From: Aliisedimentitalea scapharcae
GTDB taxonomy: Bacteria > Pseudomonadota > Alphaproteobacteria > Rhodobacterales > Rhodobacteraceae
Length of the DNA stretch: 64,000 bases
Reading direction: 5' to 3'
NCBI RefSeq assembly: GCF_045277565.1
Contig: NZ_CP123584.1
Span: forward strand, 372,001 to 436,000
Positions 31,853 through 41,400 of the stretch are shown here, in pieces. Position numbers and translations under genes: made by a program. Within the stretch, counting starts at the first letter, position 1, and each line of letters begins with the position of its first letter. The notes under the pieces are model-generated. The model had not been told where the DNA came from, searched no databases, and worked only from the letters and a program-made list of their open reading frames with translations.

Positions 31853-32455
31853 ATGAAGCTATATTATGCCGGGGCGTCGCCCTTTGTGCGCAAGGTTGTG
31901 GTTCTGCTGCACGAAACCGGTCAGCTGGATGATGTCGAGATTGTCGATGTGGCCACCTCGCCGGTTGCCCCCAGCGCAGATGTCAGTGCCTCGAATCCAC
32001 TGTCCAAGATCCCGGCGCTGGAGCGGGGCGACGGGCCGACATTGTACGACAGCCGGGTGATCTGTGAATATCTGGACGACCGTGCGGGCGGCAAGCTGTA
32101 CGCCGGTGGTTGGGACACAAAAATTCTGGAGGCGACCGCTGACGGGATCATGGATGCGGCTGTTTTGTTGTCGTATGAAAAACGCCTGCGCCCCGAAGAA
32201 AAACGCTGGCCCGAATGGATTGACGGCCAATTGGGCAAGGTTCTGGGCGGATGTGCGGCGTTGAACGCGCGGTGGATGCCCCATTTGCGCGGCCCGCTGA
32301 ATATTGGTCAGATTGGCGTGGCCTGTGCGCTTGGCTACGTTGACTTTCGGCATCCGGATTCTGGCTGGCGCACCGGAAATGAAGCCCTTGCCGATTGGTT
32401 TGCGGCGTTCGAATCGCGCCCCAGCATGGAGGCCACGCGACCGCCTGAAAGCTGA
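31853..32455 (+). CDS. Glutathione S-transferase family protein
   Basis: 200 residues from the ATG at 31853 (GGAGGAG upstream; the ATG-like start at 31808 is not supported). Thioredoxin-like N-terminal domain: MKLYYAGASPFVRKVVVLLH, with Ser/Pro in the GSH-activating region, SNPLSKIPALERGDGPTLYDSRVICEYLDD giving the cis-Pro and the Ser that binds the gamma-glutamyl group. The alpha-helical C-terminal domain includes WPEWIDGQLGKVLGG. It probably conjugates or reduces with glutathione; the substrate is unknown. The next gene is petA, but the gap of about 210 bp contains strong palindromes, so it is unlikely to be cotranscribed. Confidence 0.88.
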   Translation: MKLYYAGASPFVRKVVVLLHETGQLDDVEIVDVATSPVAPSADVSASNPLSKIPALERGDGPTLYDSRVICEYLDDRAGGKLYAGGWDTKILEATADGIMDAAVLLSYEKRLRPEEKRWPEWIDGQLGKVLGGCAALNARWMPHLRGPLNIGQIGVACALGYVDFRHPDSGWRTGNEALADWFAAFESRPSMEATRPPES

Positions 32456-32515
32456 TAATTAGCCGACCCTCTCCCAATTCCGGTGATTTCGCCTGGGCAA
32501 CTGTGTCCGGTACGT

Positions 32516-32558
32516 TACATAAATATGTATCTGCGACTTCATGCGCACGCATGAAGTC
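32516..32558. promoter_or_regulatory. Two palindromes upstream of petABC
   Basis: TACATA-AA-TATGTA at 32516-32529 is a 14-bp inverted repeat. GACTTCATGCG (32535-32545) and CGCATGAAGTC (32548-32558) form a perfect 11-bp inverted repeat with a 2-nt centre. Neither is followed by a T-run. They lie 108-150 bp before petA and could be operator sites for a regulator of the bc1 operon, or a terminator for the GST gene. Confidence 0.45.
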
Positions 32559-32666
32559 TGGACGAATGCATTTTGCGTCGATAGATACGCGCCTTGAGTC
32601 ACCGCAAAACCAGCGGTGCATGCGCATGTTTGCCCTTAAGCGGGCGCTGGAATTGGAGAAAACCTC

Positions 32667-33227
32667 GTGTCCCACGCAGAAGACCACGAAGGAACCCGGA
32701 GAGATTTCCTCTACTACGCCACTGCCGGCGCCGGGGCAGTGACCGCGGGTGCCGCCGTATGGCCCCTGGTCAACCAGATGAACCCCTCGGCCGACGTCAA
32801 GGCGCTGTCCTCGATCCTGGTGGACGTCAGTGATGTAGAGATCGGAACACAGATCAGTGTCATGTTCCTGGGCAAGCCGGTGTTCGTTCGCCGTCGCAGC
32901 CAGGAAGAAATTGATGACGCCCGTTCAGTCGAGCTGTCCGAGCTGATTGACCAATCATCGGAAAACCCCAACAAACCCGGCACCGATGCTGCCGATGCCA
33001 ACCGCACACTGGATGATGCGGGTGAATGGCTGGTGATGATGGGTGTTTGTACCCACCTGGGCTGTGTGCCTCTGGGTGATGGCGCAGGTGATTTCCACGG
33101 TTGGTTCTGCCCGTGCCACGGGTCGCATTATGACACCGCAGGCCGGATCCGCAAAGGCCCCGCACCTGAGAACCTGCACGTGCCGGTGGCTGAATTCACC
33201 GACGCAACAACGATCAAACTGGGATAA
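32667..33227 (+). CDS. petA: Ubiquinol-cytochrome c reductase Rieske iron-sulfur subunit
   Basis: 186 residues, start GTG at 32667 with TTGGAGAA upstream. The N terminus has a twin-arginine motif (RRDFLYYATAGAGAV), which sends the folded protein by Tat and leaves a membrane anchor. The [2Fe-2S] ligands are Cys128 and His130 (CTHLGC, with Cys133 forming the disulfide) and Cys148/His151 (CPCHGSH, with Cys150). The protein shuttles electrons from ubiquinol to cytochrome c1 in the bc1 complex. Followed by petB and petC with spacings of 12 and 15 bp. Confidence 0.98.
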   Translation: MSHAEDHEGTRRDFLYYATAGAGAVTAGAAVWPLVNQMNPSADVKALSSILVDVSDVEIGTQISVMFLGKPVFVRRRSQEEIDDARSVELSELIDQSSENPNKPGTDAADANRTLDDAGEWLVMMGVCTHLGCVPLGDGAGDFHGWFCPCHGSHYDTAGRIRKGPAPENLHVPVAEFTDATTIKLG

Positions 33228-33239
33228 GGAAGCGCGCTC

Positions 33240-34568
33240 ATGTCCGGAATTCCGCACGATCATTATGAACCAAAGACGGGCGCAGAGAAGTGGCTGCACA
33301 GCCGCCTGCCCATCGTTGGTCTGATCTACGACACAATCATGATCCCGACCCCCAAGAACCTGAATTGGTGGTGGATCTGGGGCATCGTTCTGGCGTTCTG
33401 CCTGGCCCTGCAAATCGTTACCGGTATCGTTCTGGTGATGCATTACACCCCGCATGTTGATCTGGCGTTCGCCAGCATCGAACACATCATGCGCAACGTG
33501 AATGGCGGCCATATGCTGCGGTACCTGCACATGAACGGCGCGTCGCTGTTCTTTGTTGCGGTATACATCCACATCTTCCGAGGTCTGTTCTACGGCTCCT
33601 ACAAGGCCCCGCGTGAGATCACGTGGATCGTCGGCATGCTGATCTATTTGATGATGATGGGCACCGCATTCATGGGGTATGTGTTGCCTTGGGGTCAGAT
33701 GTCCTTTTGGGGTGCGACCGTCATCACCGGCCTGTTTGGTGCCATTCCGTTCATCGGCGAACCGATCCAGACCTGGCTGCTGGGCGGGCCCGCTGTTGGC
33801 AACGCCACGCTGAACCGTTTCTTCTCGCTGCACTATCTGCTGCCGTTTGTGATTGCCGCCCTGGTCGTGGTTCACATCTGGGCCTTCCACACCACAGGCA
33901 ACAACAACCCGTCGGGTGTTGATGTCCGCAAGGGATCGAAGGAAGAAGCCAAGAAAGACACGCTGCCGTTCTGGCCCTACTTTGTGATCAAGGACTTCTT
34001 TGGTCTGGCCGTTGTTCTGGTTATTTTCTGGGCGATTGTCGGCTATATGCCCAACTACTTGGGTCACCCCGACAACTACATCGAAGCCAACCCGCTGGTG
34101 ACACCTGCGCATATCGTTCCAGAATGGTACTTCCTGCCGTTCTACGCGATCCTGCGTGCCTTCACTTCGGAAGTCTGGGTTGTTCAGTTCGCGTCCTTCG
34201 TGACCGGTGGCATCGTCGACGCCAAGTTCTTTGGTGTGCTGGCCATGTTTGGCGCGATCGCGGTGATGGCTCTGGTGCCATGGCTGGATACCAGCCGGGT
34301 GCGTTCGGGGACCTATCGTCCGATGTTCAAATGGTGGTTCTACCTGCTGATCGTCGACTTCTTTGCCCTGATGTGGCTGGGTGCGATGCCTGCTGAAGAG
34401 CCCTATGCTTCGTTCTCGCTGATCGCTTCGGCCTATTGGTTCGGTTACTTCCTGGTCATTCTGCCCATCCTGGGTGTGATCGAAAAGCCGGACGCACAGC
34501 CCGCGACCATCGAAGAAGACTTCAACGCGCATTATGGCAAGGCGTCTGACGCTTCGCCCGCCGAATAA
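33240..34568 (+). CDS. petB: Cytochrome b subunit of the bc1 complex
   Basis: 442 residues. Eight membrane spans are expected. Heme-binding His pairs are visible in LRYLHMNGASLFFVAVYIH and SLHYLLPFVIAALVVVH. The Qo-site PEWY motif lies in VPEWYFLPFYAILRAF near residue 295. GQMSFWGATVITGLF (cd region) is also standard. Length matches proteobacterial cytochrome b. The subunit carries hemes bL and bH and the Qo/Qi sites. Confidence 0.98.
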   Translation: MSGIPHDHYEPKTGAEKWLHSRLPIVGLIYDTIMIPTPKNLNWWWIWGIVLAFCLALQIVTGIVLVMHYTPHVDLAFASIEHIMRNVNGGHMLRYLHMNGASLFFVAVYIHIFRGLFYGSYKAPREITWIVGMLIYLMMMGTAFMGYVLPWGQMSFWGATVITGLFGAIPFIGEPIQTWLLGGPAVGNATLNRFFSLHYLLPFVIAALVVVHIWAFHTTGNNNPSGVDVRKGSKEEAKKDTLPFWPYFVIKDFFGLAVVLVIFWAIVGYMPNYLGHPDNYIEANPLVTPAHIVPEWYFLPFYAILRAFTSEVWVVQFASFVTGGIVDAKFFGVLAMFGAIAVMALVPWLDTSRVRSGTYRPMFKWWFYLLIVDFFALMWLGAMPAEEPYASFSLIASAYWFGYFLVILPILGVIEKPDAQPATIEEDFNAHYGKASDASPAE

Positions 34569-34583
34569 GAGGGACCGAAACCC

Positions 34584-35378
34584 ATGTTCAAGAAACTTGC
34601 AATCGGTGCTGCCTTTGCTCTGGCGATTGCCCCTGTCGCGTCCAACGCGGCAGGTGGTGGCGACCAGCACATCGAGGACTTTGCGTTCTCGTTCGAAGGC
34701 CCGTTCGGCACCTACGACCAAAACCAGCTGCAGCGCGGTCTGCAGATCTATACCGAAGTCTGCGCAGCCTGCCATGGCCTCAAGCAGGTTCCGATCCGGA
34801 CCCTGTCTGACGAAGGCGGCCCGCATATGGCCGAAGATCAGGTGCGCGCCTATGCAGCTGAAAACTTCTCGGTGTTTGATGCAGAGCTGGATGATGATCG
34901 CCCGGCAAAGCCGGTTGACCACTTCCCGGCCAACACGGCAGCGGGTGCGCCCGACCTGTCGATGATGGCCAAGGCCCGTGCCGGGTTCCACGGCCCCTAT
35001 GGGTTGGGTATCAACCAGTTCGTCAAAGGTATGGGTGGTGCTGAATACATTGCATCGCTGCTGGACGGTTACACTGGCGAAGAAAAGGAAGAGGCAGGCA
35101 CTCTCTTTTACGAAAACACTGCCTTTCCTGGTGGCTGGATTTCGATGGCACCGCCGCTGTTCGACGAACAAGTCGAATTCGCCGATGGTCATGCTAATGA
35201 TGTGCATAACATGTCCCAGGACGTCGCGGCGTTCCTGATGTGGACTGCCGAGCCCAAGATGATGGCCCGCAAGCAGGCTGGATTTGTTGGCGTTCTGTTC
35301 CTGACGATCCTGTCTGTTATGCTGTATCTGACCAACAAGCGCATCTGGGCCCCCCACAAGAGCAAGACGCGCGACTGA
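34584..35378 (+). CDS. petC: Cytochrome c1 subunit of the bc1 complex
   Basis: 264 residues. An N-terminal Sec signal (cleavage near SNA-AGGG) is followed by the heme motif CAACH (residues 60-64) and, near residue 190, the methionine region GGWISMAPPLFD that supplies the axial ligand. A single C-terminal transmembrane helix (QAGFVGVLFLTILSVMLYLT) anchors it. It passes electrons to cytochrome c. Last gene of the operon and followed by a strong terminator. Confidence 0.98.
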   Translation: MFKKLAIGAAFALAIAPVASNAAGGGDQHIEDFAFSFEGPFGTYDQNQLQRGLQIYTEVCAACHGLKQVPIRTLSDEGGPHMAEDQVRAYAAENFSVFDAELDDDRPAKPVDHFPANTAAGAPDLSMMAKARAGFHGPYGLGINQFVKGMGGAEYIASLLDGYTGEEKEEAGTLFYENTAFPGGWISMAPPLFDEQVEFADGHANDVHNMSQDVAAFLMWTAEPKMMARKQAGFVGVLFLTILSVMLYLTNKRIWAPHKSKTRD

Positions 35379-35410
35379 TCGCTGATCAATCCGTCAGTAC
35401 ATTGAATATC

Positions 35411-35444
35411 AAAGCCCCTGCCAGATCATCTGGTGGGGGCTTTT
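35411..35444 (+). terminator. Rho-independent terminator after petC
   Basis: AAAGCCCC-T-GCCAGAT pairs with ATCTGG-T-GGGGGCTTTT around a short loop, ending in a T-run. It is the clearest terminator in the window and closes petABC. Confidence 0.92.
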
Positions 35445-35460
35445 CTTGTTTGGTTTTCTA

Positions 35461-35533
35461 TTGGGGGCGTTGCCCCCTCTGCCTCTGCGAGGCATTCACC
35501 CCCAAGGTATTTGAAACCAGAAAGAAGCAGCAA
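35461..35533. repeat. Dispersed GC-rich repeat, copy C
   Basis: Outer hairpin TTGGGGGCGTTGCCCCC, inner hairpin TGCCTC-TGC-GAGGCA, then ACCCCCAAGGTATTTGAAACC and AGAAAGAAGCAGCAA. The tail is the same as in copy A (19069-19120). The inner stem is different in sequence from that of copy B (27515-27580) but still paired. Confidence 0.78.
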
Positions 35534-35549
35534 GCTGCCGAACGGGAGA

Positions 35550-36815
35550 TCAGGCGGAGAGCCGGGTCTCGGTCACACCGATGATCTGGGCGGTCACGAT
35601 GCTGCCCTCGCGCTGGGGCTGTGCAAATGTGACTTCGGTGAATTGTTCAGTCCGACCCATATGGGGGTTTTCCATCAGAATGTGATGGGTTTTGCCGATC
35701 TGGTCGGCCAGATGAGCCTGAACCTGTGCGTCCCCTGCAGCCCGCAAACGGGCGGCGCGTTGCTTGATCACATTGCCATTGATCTGGTTGGGGATTTTAG
35801 CCGCCGGCGTGCCATCCCGTTTGGAATAGGGGAATACGTGCAGCCAGGTCAGATCACAATCCGTGACCAGTTTCAGCGAGTTTTCAAAATGCGCATCGGT
35901 TTCGGTCGGGAAACCCGCGATGATATCAGCGCCAAAGGTCATGTCCGGTCGCAGTCGGCGGGCGTCTTCCGCAAAGCGGATTGCGTCGTCGCGCAAATGC
36001 CGCCGTTTCATCCGTTTGAGGATCAGGTCATCGCCGTGTTGCAGGGACAAATGCAGATGCGGCATAAGGCGCGTTTCTGTTGCGATGGCTTGCATGAGGT
36101 TCTCGTCTACTTCGATCGAGTCGATCGACGAGATCCGCAGGCGCGGCAGGTCTGGCACCAGTTTGAGAATCCGCATCACCAGGTCGCCCAGTTTGGGCTG
36201 TGCCGGTAGATCTGCCCCCCACGAGGTCAAGTCGACCCCGGTCAGCACAACTTCGTTGTAGCCTTTGTCCACCAGCCGTTTGATCTGATCGACAACGACA
36301 CCTGCCGGGACCGAGCGTGAATTGCCGCGGCCATAAGGAATGATGCAGAACGTACACCGATGATCACAGCCGTTTTGAACCTGCACATAGGCGCGCGACC
36401 GCGTACCAAACCCGTCGATCAGGTGGCCGGCGGTTTCGGAAACGGACATGATGTCATCCACCTGGACCCGTTCGGTCTGGCCAATGAAATCTGCGGCCAT
36501 GTTCTGCCAGGTGCCGGGTTGCATTTTTTCGGTGTTGCCGATGACAGTGTCGACTTCGTCCATGGCCGCAAAAGTTTCGGGTTCGGTCTGGGCGGCGCAT
36601 CCGGTCACGATAATCCGCGCATCCGGGTTCTCGCGGCGCAGTTTTCGAATTTCCTGACGCGCCTTACGAACGGCTTCGGCGGTGACCGCGCAGGTGTTGA
36701 TCACCACGGCATTGTCCAACCCGGCCTGTTGTGACAGCTCTTTCATCGCCTCGGTTTCATAGGCGTTAAGACGACACCCGAGGGTCGTGAACTGGGGTGG
36801 TTTCGAGATCATCAA
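35550..36815 (-). CDS. mtaB: tRNA t6A37 methylthiotransferase
   Basis: 421 residues. Radical SAM methylthiotransferase: an N-terminal MTTase domain with FTTLGCRLNAYE and INTCAVTAEAVRKARQ, the radical SAM cluster cysteines in NGCDHRCTFCIIPYGRG near residue 150, and GFPTETDAHFENSLKL near 315, followed by a C-terminal TRAM-like domain. It converts t6A to ms2t6A at position 37 of tRNAs. It overlaps dapF by 4 bp (ATGA) on the minus strand, so it is cotranscribed with dapF. MiaB is the main alternative but the LGCRLNxYE and CTFCIIPYGRG texts favour MtaB. Confidence 0.95.
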   Translation of the reverse strand: MMISKPPQFTTLGCRLNAYETEAMKELSQQAGLDNAVVINTCAVTAEAVRKARQEIRKLRRENPDARIIVTGCAAQTEPETFAAMDEVDTVIGNTEKMQPGTWQNMAADFIGQTERVQVDDIMSVSETAGHLIDGFGTRSRAYVQVQNGCDHRCTFCIIPYGRGNSRSVPAGVVVDQIKRLVDKGYNEVVLTGVDLTSWGADLPAQPKLGDLVMRILKLVPDLPRLRISSIDSIEVDENLMQAIATETRLMPHLHLSLQHGDDLILKRMKRRHLRDDAIRFAEDARRLRPDMTFGADIIAGFPTETDAHFENSLKLVTDCDLTWLHVFPYSKRDGTPAAKIPNQINGNVIKQRAARLRAAGDAQVQAHLADQIGKTHHILMENPHMGRTEQFTEVTFAQPQREGSIVTAQIIGVTETRLSA

Positions 36816-37666
36816 ACAGAGTCCAGAAATTCACGGGTAAGAATGCCATCAAACACGTGGGTTGCGGTGCCGGTCATCCAAATCCCGTCCTCGCGCCAAT
36901 CGATCTCCAATGGCCCCCCATCCAGATGCACTGTGATCTTGCGCTCTGTCAGGCCCTTGAGATGGGCCGCGACGGCCGCAGCGCAGGCACCGGATCCACA
37001 GGCAAGAGTGATCATGCCGCCCCGCTCCCAGACCCGCATACGGATTGCGTTGCGGTCGATGACATGGATGAATTCGACGTTGGTCCGTTCCGGGTACAGC
37101 GCGTGGTGCTCCAGGTTTGGTCCAACGGTTTTCAGGTCGACAGATTCGGCATCCCGGACCACGAAAACCATATGCGGGTTGCCCATGCCGACCGCGACGG
37201 GAGAGCCTGGGAGTGGCAGGTTCATCAGATCCTCGACCGGCCCCGCCAGGGGGATCTGGTCCCATGCCAATTGCGGCAGGCCCATATTCACGCTGAAGAT
37301 ATTGTCACCCAAAGACCTGGCTTGCAGCACCGCATGATCGGTTTTGAACGACATGTCGGATTTTCCGGTCTCTTCGGAAATCAGGCGTGCGATACAACGG
37401 CTTGCGTTGCCACAGGCCCCGGCCCGCGACCCATCCGAGTTCCAGAATTCGACGTCCAGATCGGCGACATCCGAGTCGCGCAAGACAACCAACTGGTCGA
37501 AGCCAACACCAAAAGCGCGATGTCCGATCGCCCGCGCCAATGCATGGGTGATCAGATCCGGCGCACTGCGCGCATCGACAATAACAAAGTCATTGCCCAG
37601 CCCGTGCATCTTGCGAAATGGCAAGCCCGAGGTCGCTTTGCGAGTGGTATTTGATCCGTTGTTCAT
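36812..37666 (-). CDS. dapF: Diaminopimelate epimerase
   Basis: 284 residues from the ATG at 37664-37666; a GAGG lies 3 bp before it. An in-frame ATG at 37675 and a longer ORF have weaker support. Both catalytic cysteines are seen: NSDGSRAGACGNASRC near residue 83 and TLACGSGACAAAVAAH near 230. KMHGLGNDFVIVDARS at the start is the family's typical N terminus. It interconverts LL- and meso-diaminopimelate for lysine and peptidoglycan. Followed by mtaB in the same unit; tRNA-Lys lies on the other strand just upstream. Confidence 0.97.
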   Translation of the reverse strand: MNNGSNTTRKATSGLPFRKMHGLGNDFVIVDARSAPDLITHALARAIGHRAFGVGFDQLVVLRDSDVADLDVEFWNSDGSRAGACGNASRCIARLISEETGKSDMSFKTDHAVLQARSLGDNIFSVNMGLPQLAWDQIPLAGPVEDLMNLPLPGSPVAVGMGNPHMVFVVRDAESVDLKTVGPNLEHHALYPERTNVEFIHVIDRNAIRMRVWERGGMITLACGSGACAAAVAAHLKGLTERKITVHLDGGPLEIDWREDGIWMTGTATHVFDGILTREFLDSV

Positions 37667-37727
37667 AGGCCTCATATAGTTCAGCGAGAAAAATCTATCC
37701 AGAGGTCGATTTCTTTGATTTTGGGCC

Positions 37728-37756
37728 TTGACCGCTATGCACTGTGGGCATAGTAA
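37728..37756 (+). promoter_or_regulatory. Sigma70-type promoter for tRNA-Lys
   Basis: TTGACC at 37728-37733 and TAGTAA at 37751-37756 are separated by 17 bp, and the expected start is about 10 bp before the tRNA's first base (37773). Confidence 0.65.
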
Positions 37757-37772
37757 CCGCGCCACAGAGTGT

Positions 37773-37848
37773 GGGCCGTTAGCTCAGTTGGTAGAGCAAC
37801 TGACTTTTAATCAGTGGGTCGCAGGTTCGAATCCTGCACGGCTCACCA
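37773..37848 (+). tRNA. tRNA-Lys (anticodon UUU)
   Basis: 76 nt with CCA encoded. The acceptor strand GGGCCGT pairs with ACGGCTC (one G-U), the D arm is AGCTCAGTTGGTAGAGC, the anticodon stem-loop is ACTGACTTTTAATCAGT with the anticodon TTT, and the T arm is GCAGGTTCGAATCCTGC. It lies between dapF and the first giant gene. I looked for a direct repeat of its 3' end elsewhere in the window and saw none. Confidence 0.97.
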
Positions 37849-38418
37849 CTGAAATCCTTTAAATATAGACTACTTAGCCTCATTTTTGGCACCCTTGAGA
37901 TGTATGGTAAGCCCATACTGAGGGCTTAGTCTGCATGTTTGAAATTCAAGCGTCTTTACGCTGATTCAGCGATGTTCTGGCTTTGGCGGCCACATCACTC
38001 TTGTAGAGCTTGGTGTGCCTTTGGGTTTTGTCATCGTCTTTGCCTGCTCATCACTGTGCGCGTAGCTCTCACAGATCGCCGGATTTGGAGGCTCAAGAAT
38101 GCTATGGATATCCGCGGGGCAATGGGCGTTTTGGGTCCGCCATCTCGGCCTGGGGTCGTCCGGTGTTCTTTGTCAGGCAATGGCCGAACGGATGGTGCGA
38201 ATTCTGGCGCTGTCGTGGCAAAACCCCCAGCGGGTCGATCCCGGTGTGTTGTCCGATCGCTGTTCCGCTCTTCGTCCGGGTGCGGCCTGTTGCTGTTCGG
38301 ACACGTGGATTTGAACATTGCAACCACAGCTGTCGACAACAGCAGTTGCGCCGTTCCGTGGCGAACGTTAGCATCGCGGAAAACCATGTGTATTCAGTGA
38401 ATTTTAGGAGAGTTTAAC
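37849..38418 (+). other. Intergenic stretch between tRNA-Lys and first giant gene
   Basis: 570 bp with no convincing gene: short ORFs in several frames lack a ribosome site and any family motif. The only clear structure is TAAGCCC at 37908-37914 paired with GGGCTTA at 37922-37928, probably a transcription stop for the tRNA. The ribosome site TAGGAGAG just before the ATG at 38419 serves the giant gene. Confidence 0.6.
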
Positions 38419-41400
38419 ATGACCGAATTGAATGCTGGCGGCGTCGCCATTCTTGGCTTCAATGGTGACGGCTCCAACGATTTTTCGTTCGTGTTGATGT
38501 CTGATGTTGCTGCTGGCACCGTCATTTACTTTACCGACGCAGGTACAAACAGCGGCAGCAATCAGTTTCTCGACAATGGGATTGATGGGGTAAAGGCCTG
38601 GACGGCCTCTGTGGACTATGCGGCGGGGACCGTCGTGAATTCGGTGACAGGCCCGCATGTTAGTGAGTTTGCCGACCCGTTCATTTTGGGCGATTTCTCG
38701 CTGTTTGGGGCATTGAACCTGGCTGGCAAGGTTGCTGGTGGTGATCAATTGTTCGCCTTTCAGGCAACCGGGACGGAGTTGGCACCTGGGGTCATTGAGG
38801 CGGATTCCGTCAATTTTCTGTTTGCGATTCAATCCAATTCGACCAATTTTCAGGGCTCTACAAGCGATGGTGGAGCCTCGGACGGAGACCCCAGCGATCC
38901 TAACCAGTCCGGCGTGCCGCTGGGGCTGACCGAGGGCGATACCGCGTTGGCCTTGGGGGCCGGTTCGGATCCCGAAGATCCGACAGGTAACCTGGTCTAT
39001 TCCGGTCCGACCACAGGAACCCGTGCAGGTTTGTTGGCCGCAATTGCGGACGAGTCGAACTGGACCAAATCCGATACACCGCAGACCCAGCTGACAGCCG
39101 CATTTACTATTACGGACGCGGCTGCGAATGCCGATCCGGTTGTCAGCATCCCTGCGGTAATCCCGACCACGGCGCATCATTTTGAAACGGATGAAGACAC
39201 CGTTGTGAACGTGACGGGGGTGTCCGTTTCTGATGCCGAAGGCGACGCAGTCACGGTGATCCTGACGGCAGATGGCACCATCACCGTCGCCAATTCGGGG
39301 ACCGTGACAGACAATGGATCAAACAGTGTAACGGTGACGGGCAGTGTCGCAGAGGTGAATACGGCACTGGCCGGTTTGACTTATCTGCCATCATTCGAAT
39401 TCAGCGGTGACGAAGTCATCACCATCAAGGCGTTTGATGATCTTCTGTCCTTTACGCAGGAGCGTATCACTGTTCAGGTGGCACCGGTCGATGATCCGAC
39501 CGCGATTGGTGATATACCGTCCAGTTTGGATTTCACGTCTGCTGAATTGCTTTCCGGCGCGCAATTGCTTTTTGACGATGTTGGCGGCGACGTCCCGGTT
39601 GCAACGGTCACAGACCCTGACACGATCCTCTTTGGGGGCGGTCGTATCGAGGTTACCTATTCCAGTGGCGGAGTGCCAAGCGATCAGCTTTCGGTGCGAG
39701 ATGTGAGTTTTATTGTTCCGGGAACAACCACCAGACTCGGAATTGAAATTGTCGAGCCTGTTCAGCCGGCCCCACCCGCAGCTCAGTTGCCGACTGAGAT
39801 TTTCAGCACTGTCAGCCTCGGTCCAGACTCGGAGGGCCGGGCCAAAATCGGCGAAATTCGCGTTGGCAACGATGGTAGCAATGGATCATCTCTGATTATT
39901 GATTTGGTTGGCACAGTTCATGCTGCTGCTATCGAAGACATTTTGCTGGCATTGGAATTCGGCAGCTCGATGCCAGGGGCAGGCACCCGAACAATCGACA
40001 TCACGGTGTACGATGCCGCCGACAATGCGTCCAACACAACCAGCACGGATGTTTCGATTACTGTCGCCAATGCTGTCCCGGTTCTGGATGGGCTTGAATC
40101 AGTCGTGGAACTGGACGTTGCCACCCTGGGAACACCGCAGCATTTCATCGATACGGCGCTGGATGTCATTGATCCGGATTCGAACGATTTCGACGGTGGA
40201 TCGGTGCGCATCGAATTCACCAGCCTGCGCGATGGCGAAGGCGATTTCCTGGTTGGCGACGAATTCTTTGGTATTGCCGATTTGGGCGATATCACCGTGG
40301 TCGGGACTGCGGTGTTCCATCTGGGCAATCAGATCGGCACCATTACCGGTGATGGCACTGGCGGAACGCCCTTTGTTGTCGACCTGGCAGGAGCGAACGC
40401 AACCCCGGATGCTGTCGAGGCGCTGATCGAGGCGCTGACATATACCAATATTGCAGGCACGCCTGAAACCACACGTGGCGTTGATCTGACAGTATCCGAT
40501 GGAGATGGCGGCACGACCGATCCCCAGTCTTTCCGGATCGAAGCCATTACCCCGCCGCCGCCGCCGCCGCCAGCCGACTTTACCATCACCTATACTGAAA
40601 ACGACCCGATCCAGGTGATCGATGACGAGGCTCAGATTTCGGTGCCGACCTTTACGCCGGATGATTTTGTCAACCTGACGGTCACGATCACGGGTGGCGG
40701 TGTAACAACCGAAGACGTGTTGACAGCGGCCTCGGGCGTTTCAGGTGTAACACCAGTTTATAGTGGCTCGACAATAACAAGTGTAAGCGTTTCTGTCGGA
40801 GGCGTATCAGCTCTTTTTTATGCTTCGGGTGGGTCCAATGGCACTCCACTTGTTCTTACCCCGAGTTTTGCAGGGTTTTTTGGCTTTTTCGGCGAAACAG
40901 TCGAACACGTCCAATTGCTCAGCCAGGCCCTTGGCTATGTGAACACCAGCGACGATCCGACCGATGCGAACCGGACAGTTACCGTTGATCTCGACACCGG
41001 GGCAGGTGCTGTGACCTTGAACACGTTCACGGTTGACGTTGACCCGGTGGCCGATGCCCCGGTTATTTCGGATCTGGCGACGCAGGTTGATCTGCTTTTC
41101 GCCAATGTTTCTGGCGCATCCGCTTTCATTGATACGTCCATCACCGTCACCGATGCTGACACAACCAATTTCAATGGCAGCAAGCTGACCGTAGAACATA
41201 CCGGTGCAGCCCCGGCAGGCGATCAGCTGACCGTCGAAGATCTGGGTGCGGTCACTGTATCAGGGTCAACGATTTCCCATACGGGTACTGCTGTTGCCAC
41301 CATCACCGGCGGCAGCAATGGGTCGGCGCTTGTCATTGATTTCACTGGAGCAACCGTCAGCGCTGCTATGGTCGATGAGATTATGGAGGCCATTTCGTTT

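Noticed and set aside
32955..35357. Antisense ORF of 800 codons opposite petABC
   Set aside because: It lies wholly on the opposite strand of three certain genes, has no recognisable motif, and its composition (rich in His, Gln, Arg) is what complementing high-GC codons gives.
37939..38400. 153-codon plus-strand ORF before the first giant gene
   Set aside because: No ribosome site, odd amino-acid composition, and overlapping ORFs in other frames of similar length; treated as noncoding.
37773..38418. Integration site of a genomic island at tRNA-Lys
   Set aside because: Giant genes follow directly, but no integrase and no second copy of the tRNA 3' end were seen in the window. It cannot be excluded that they lie beyond 64000.
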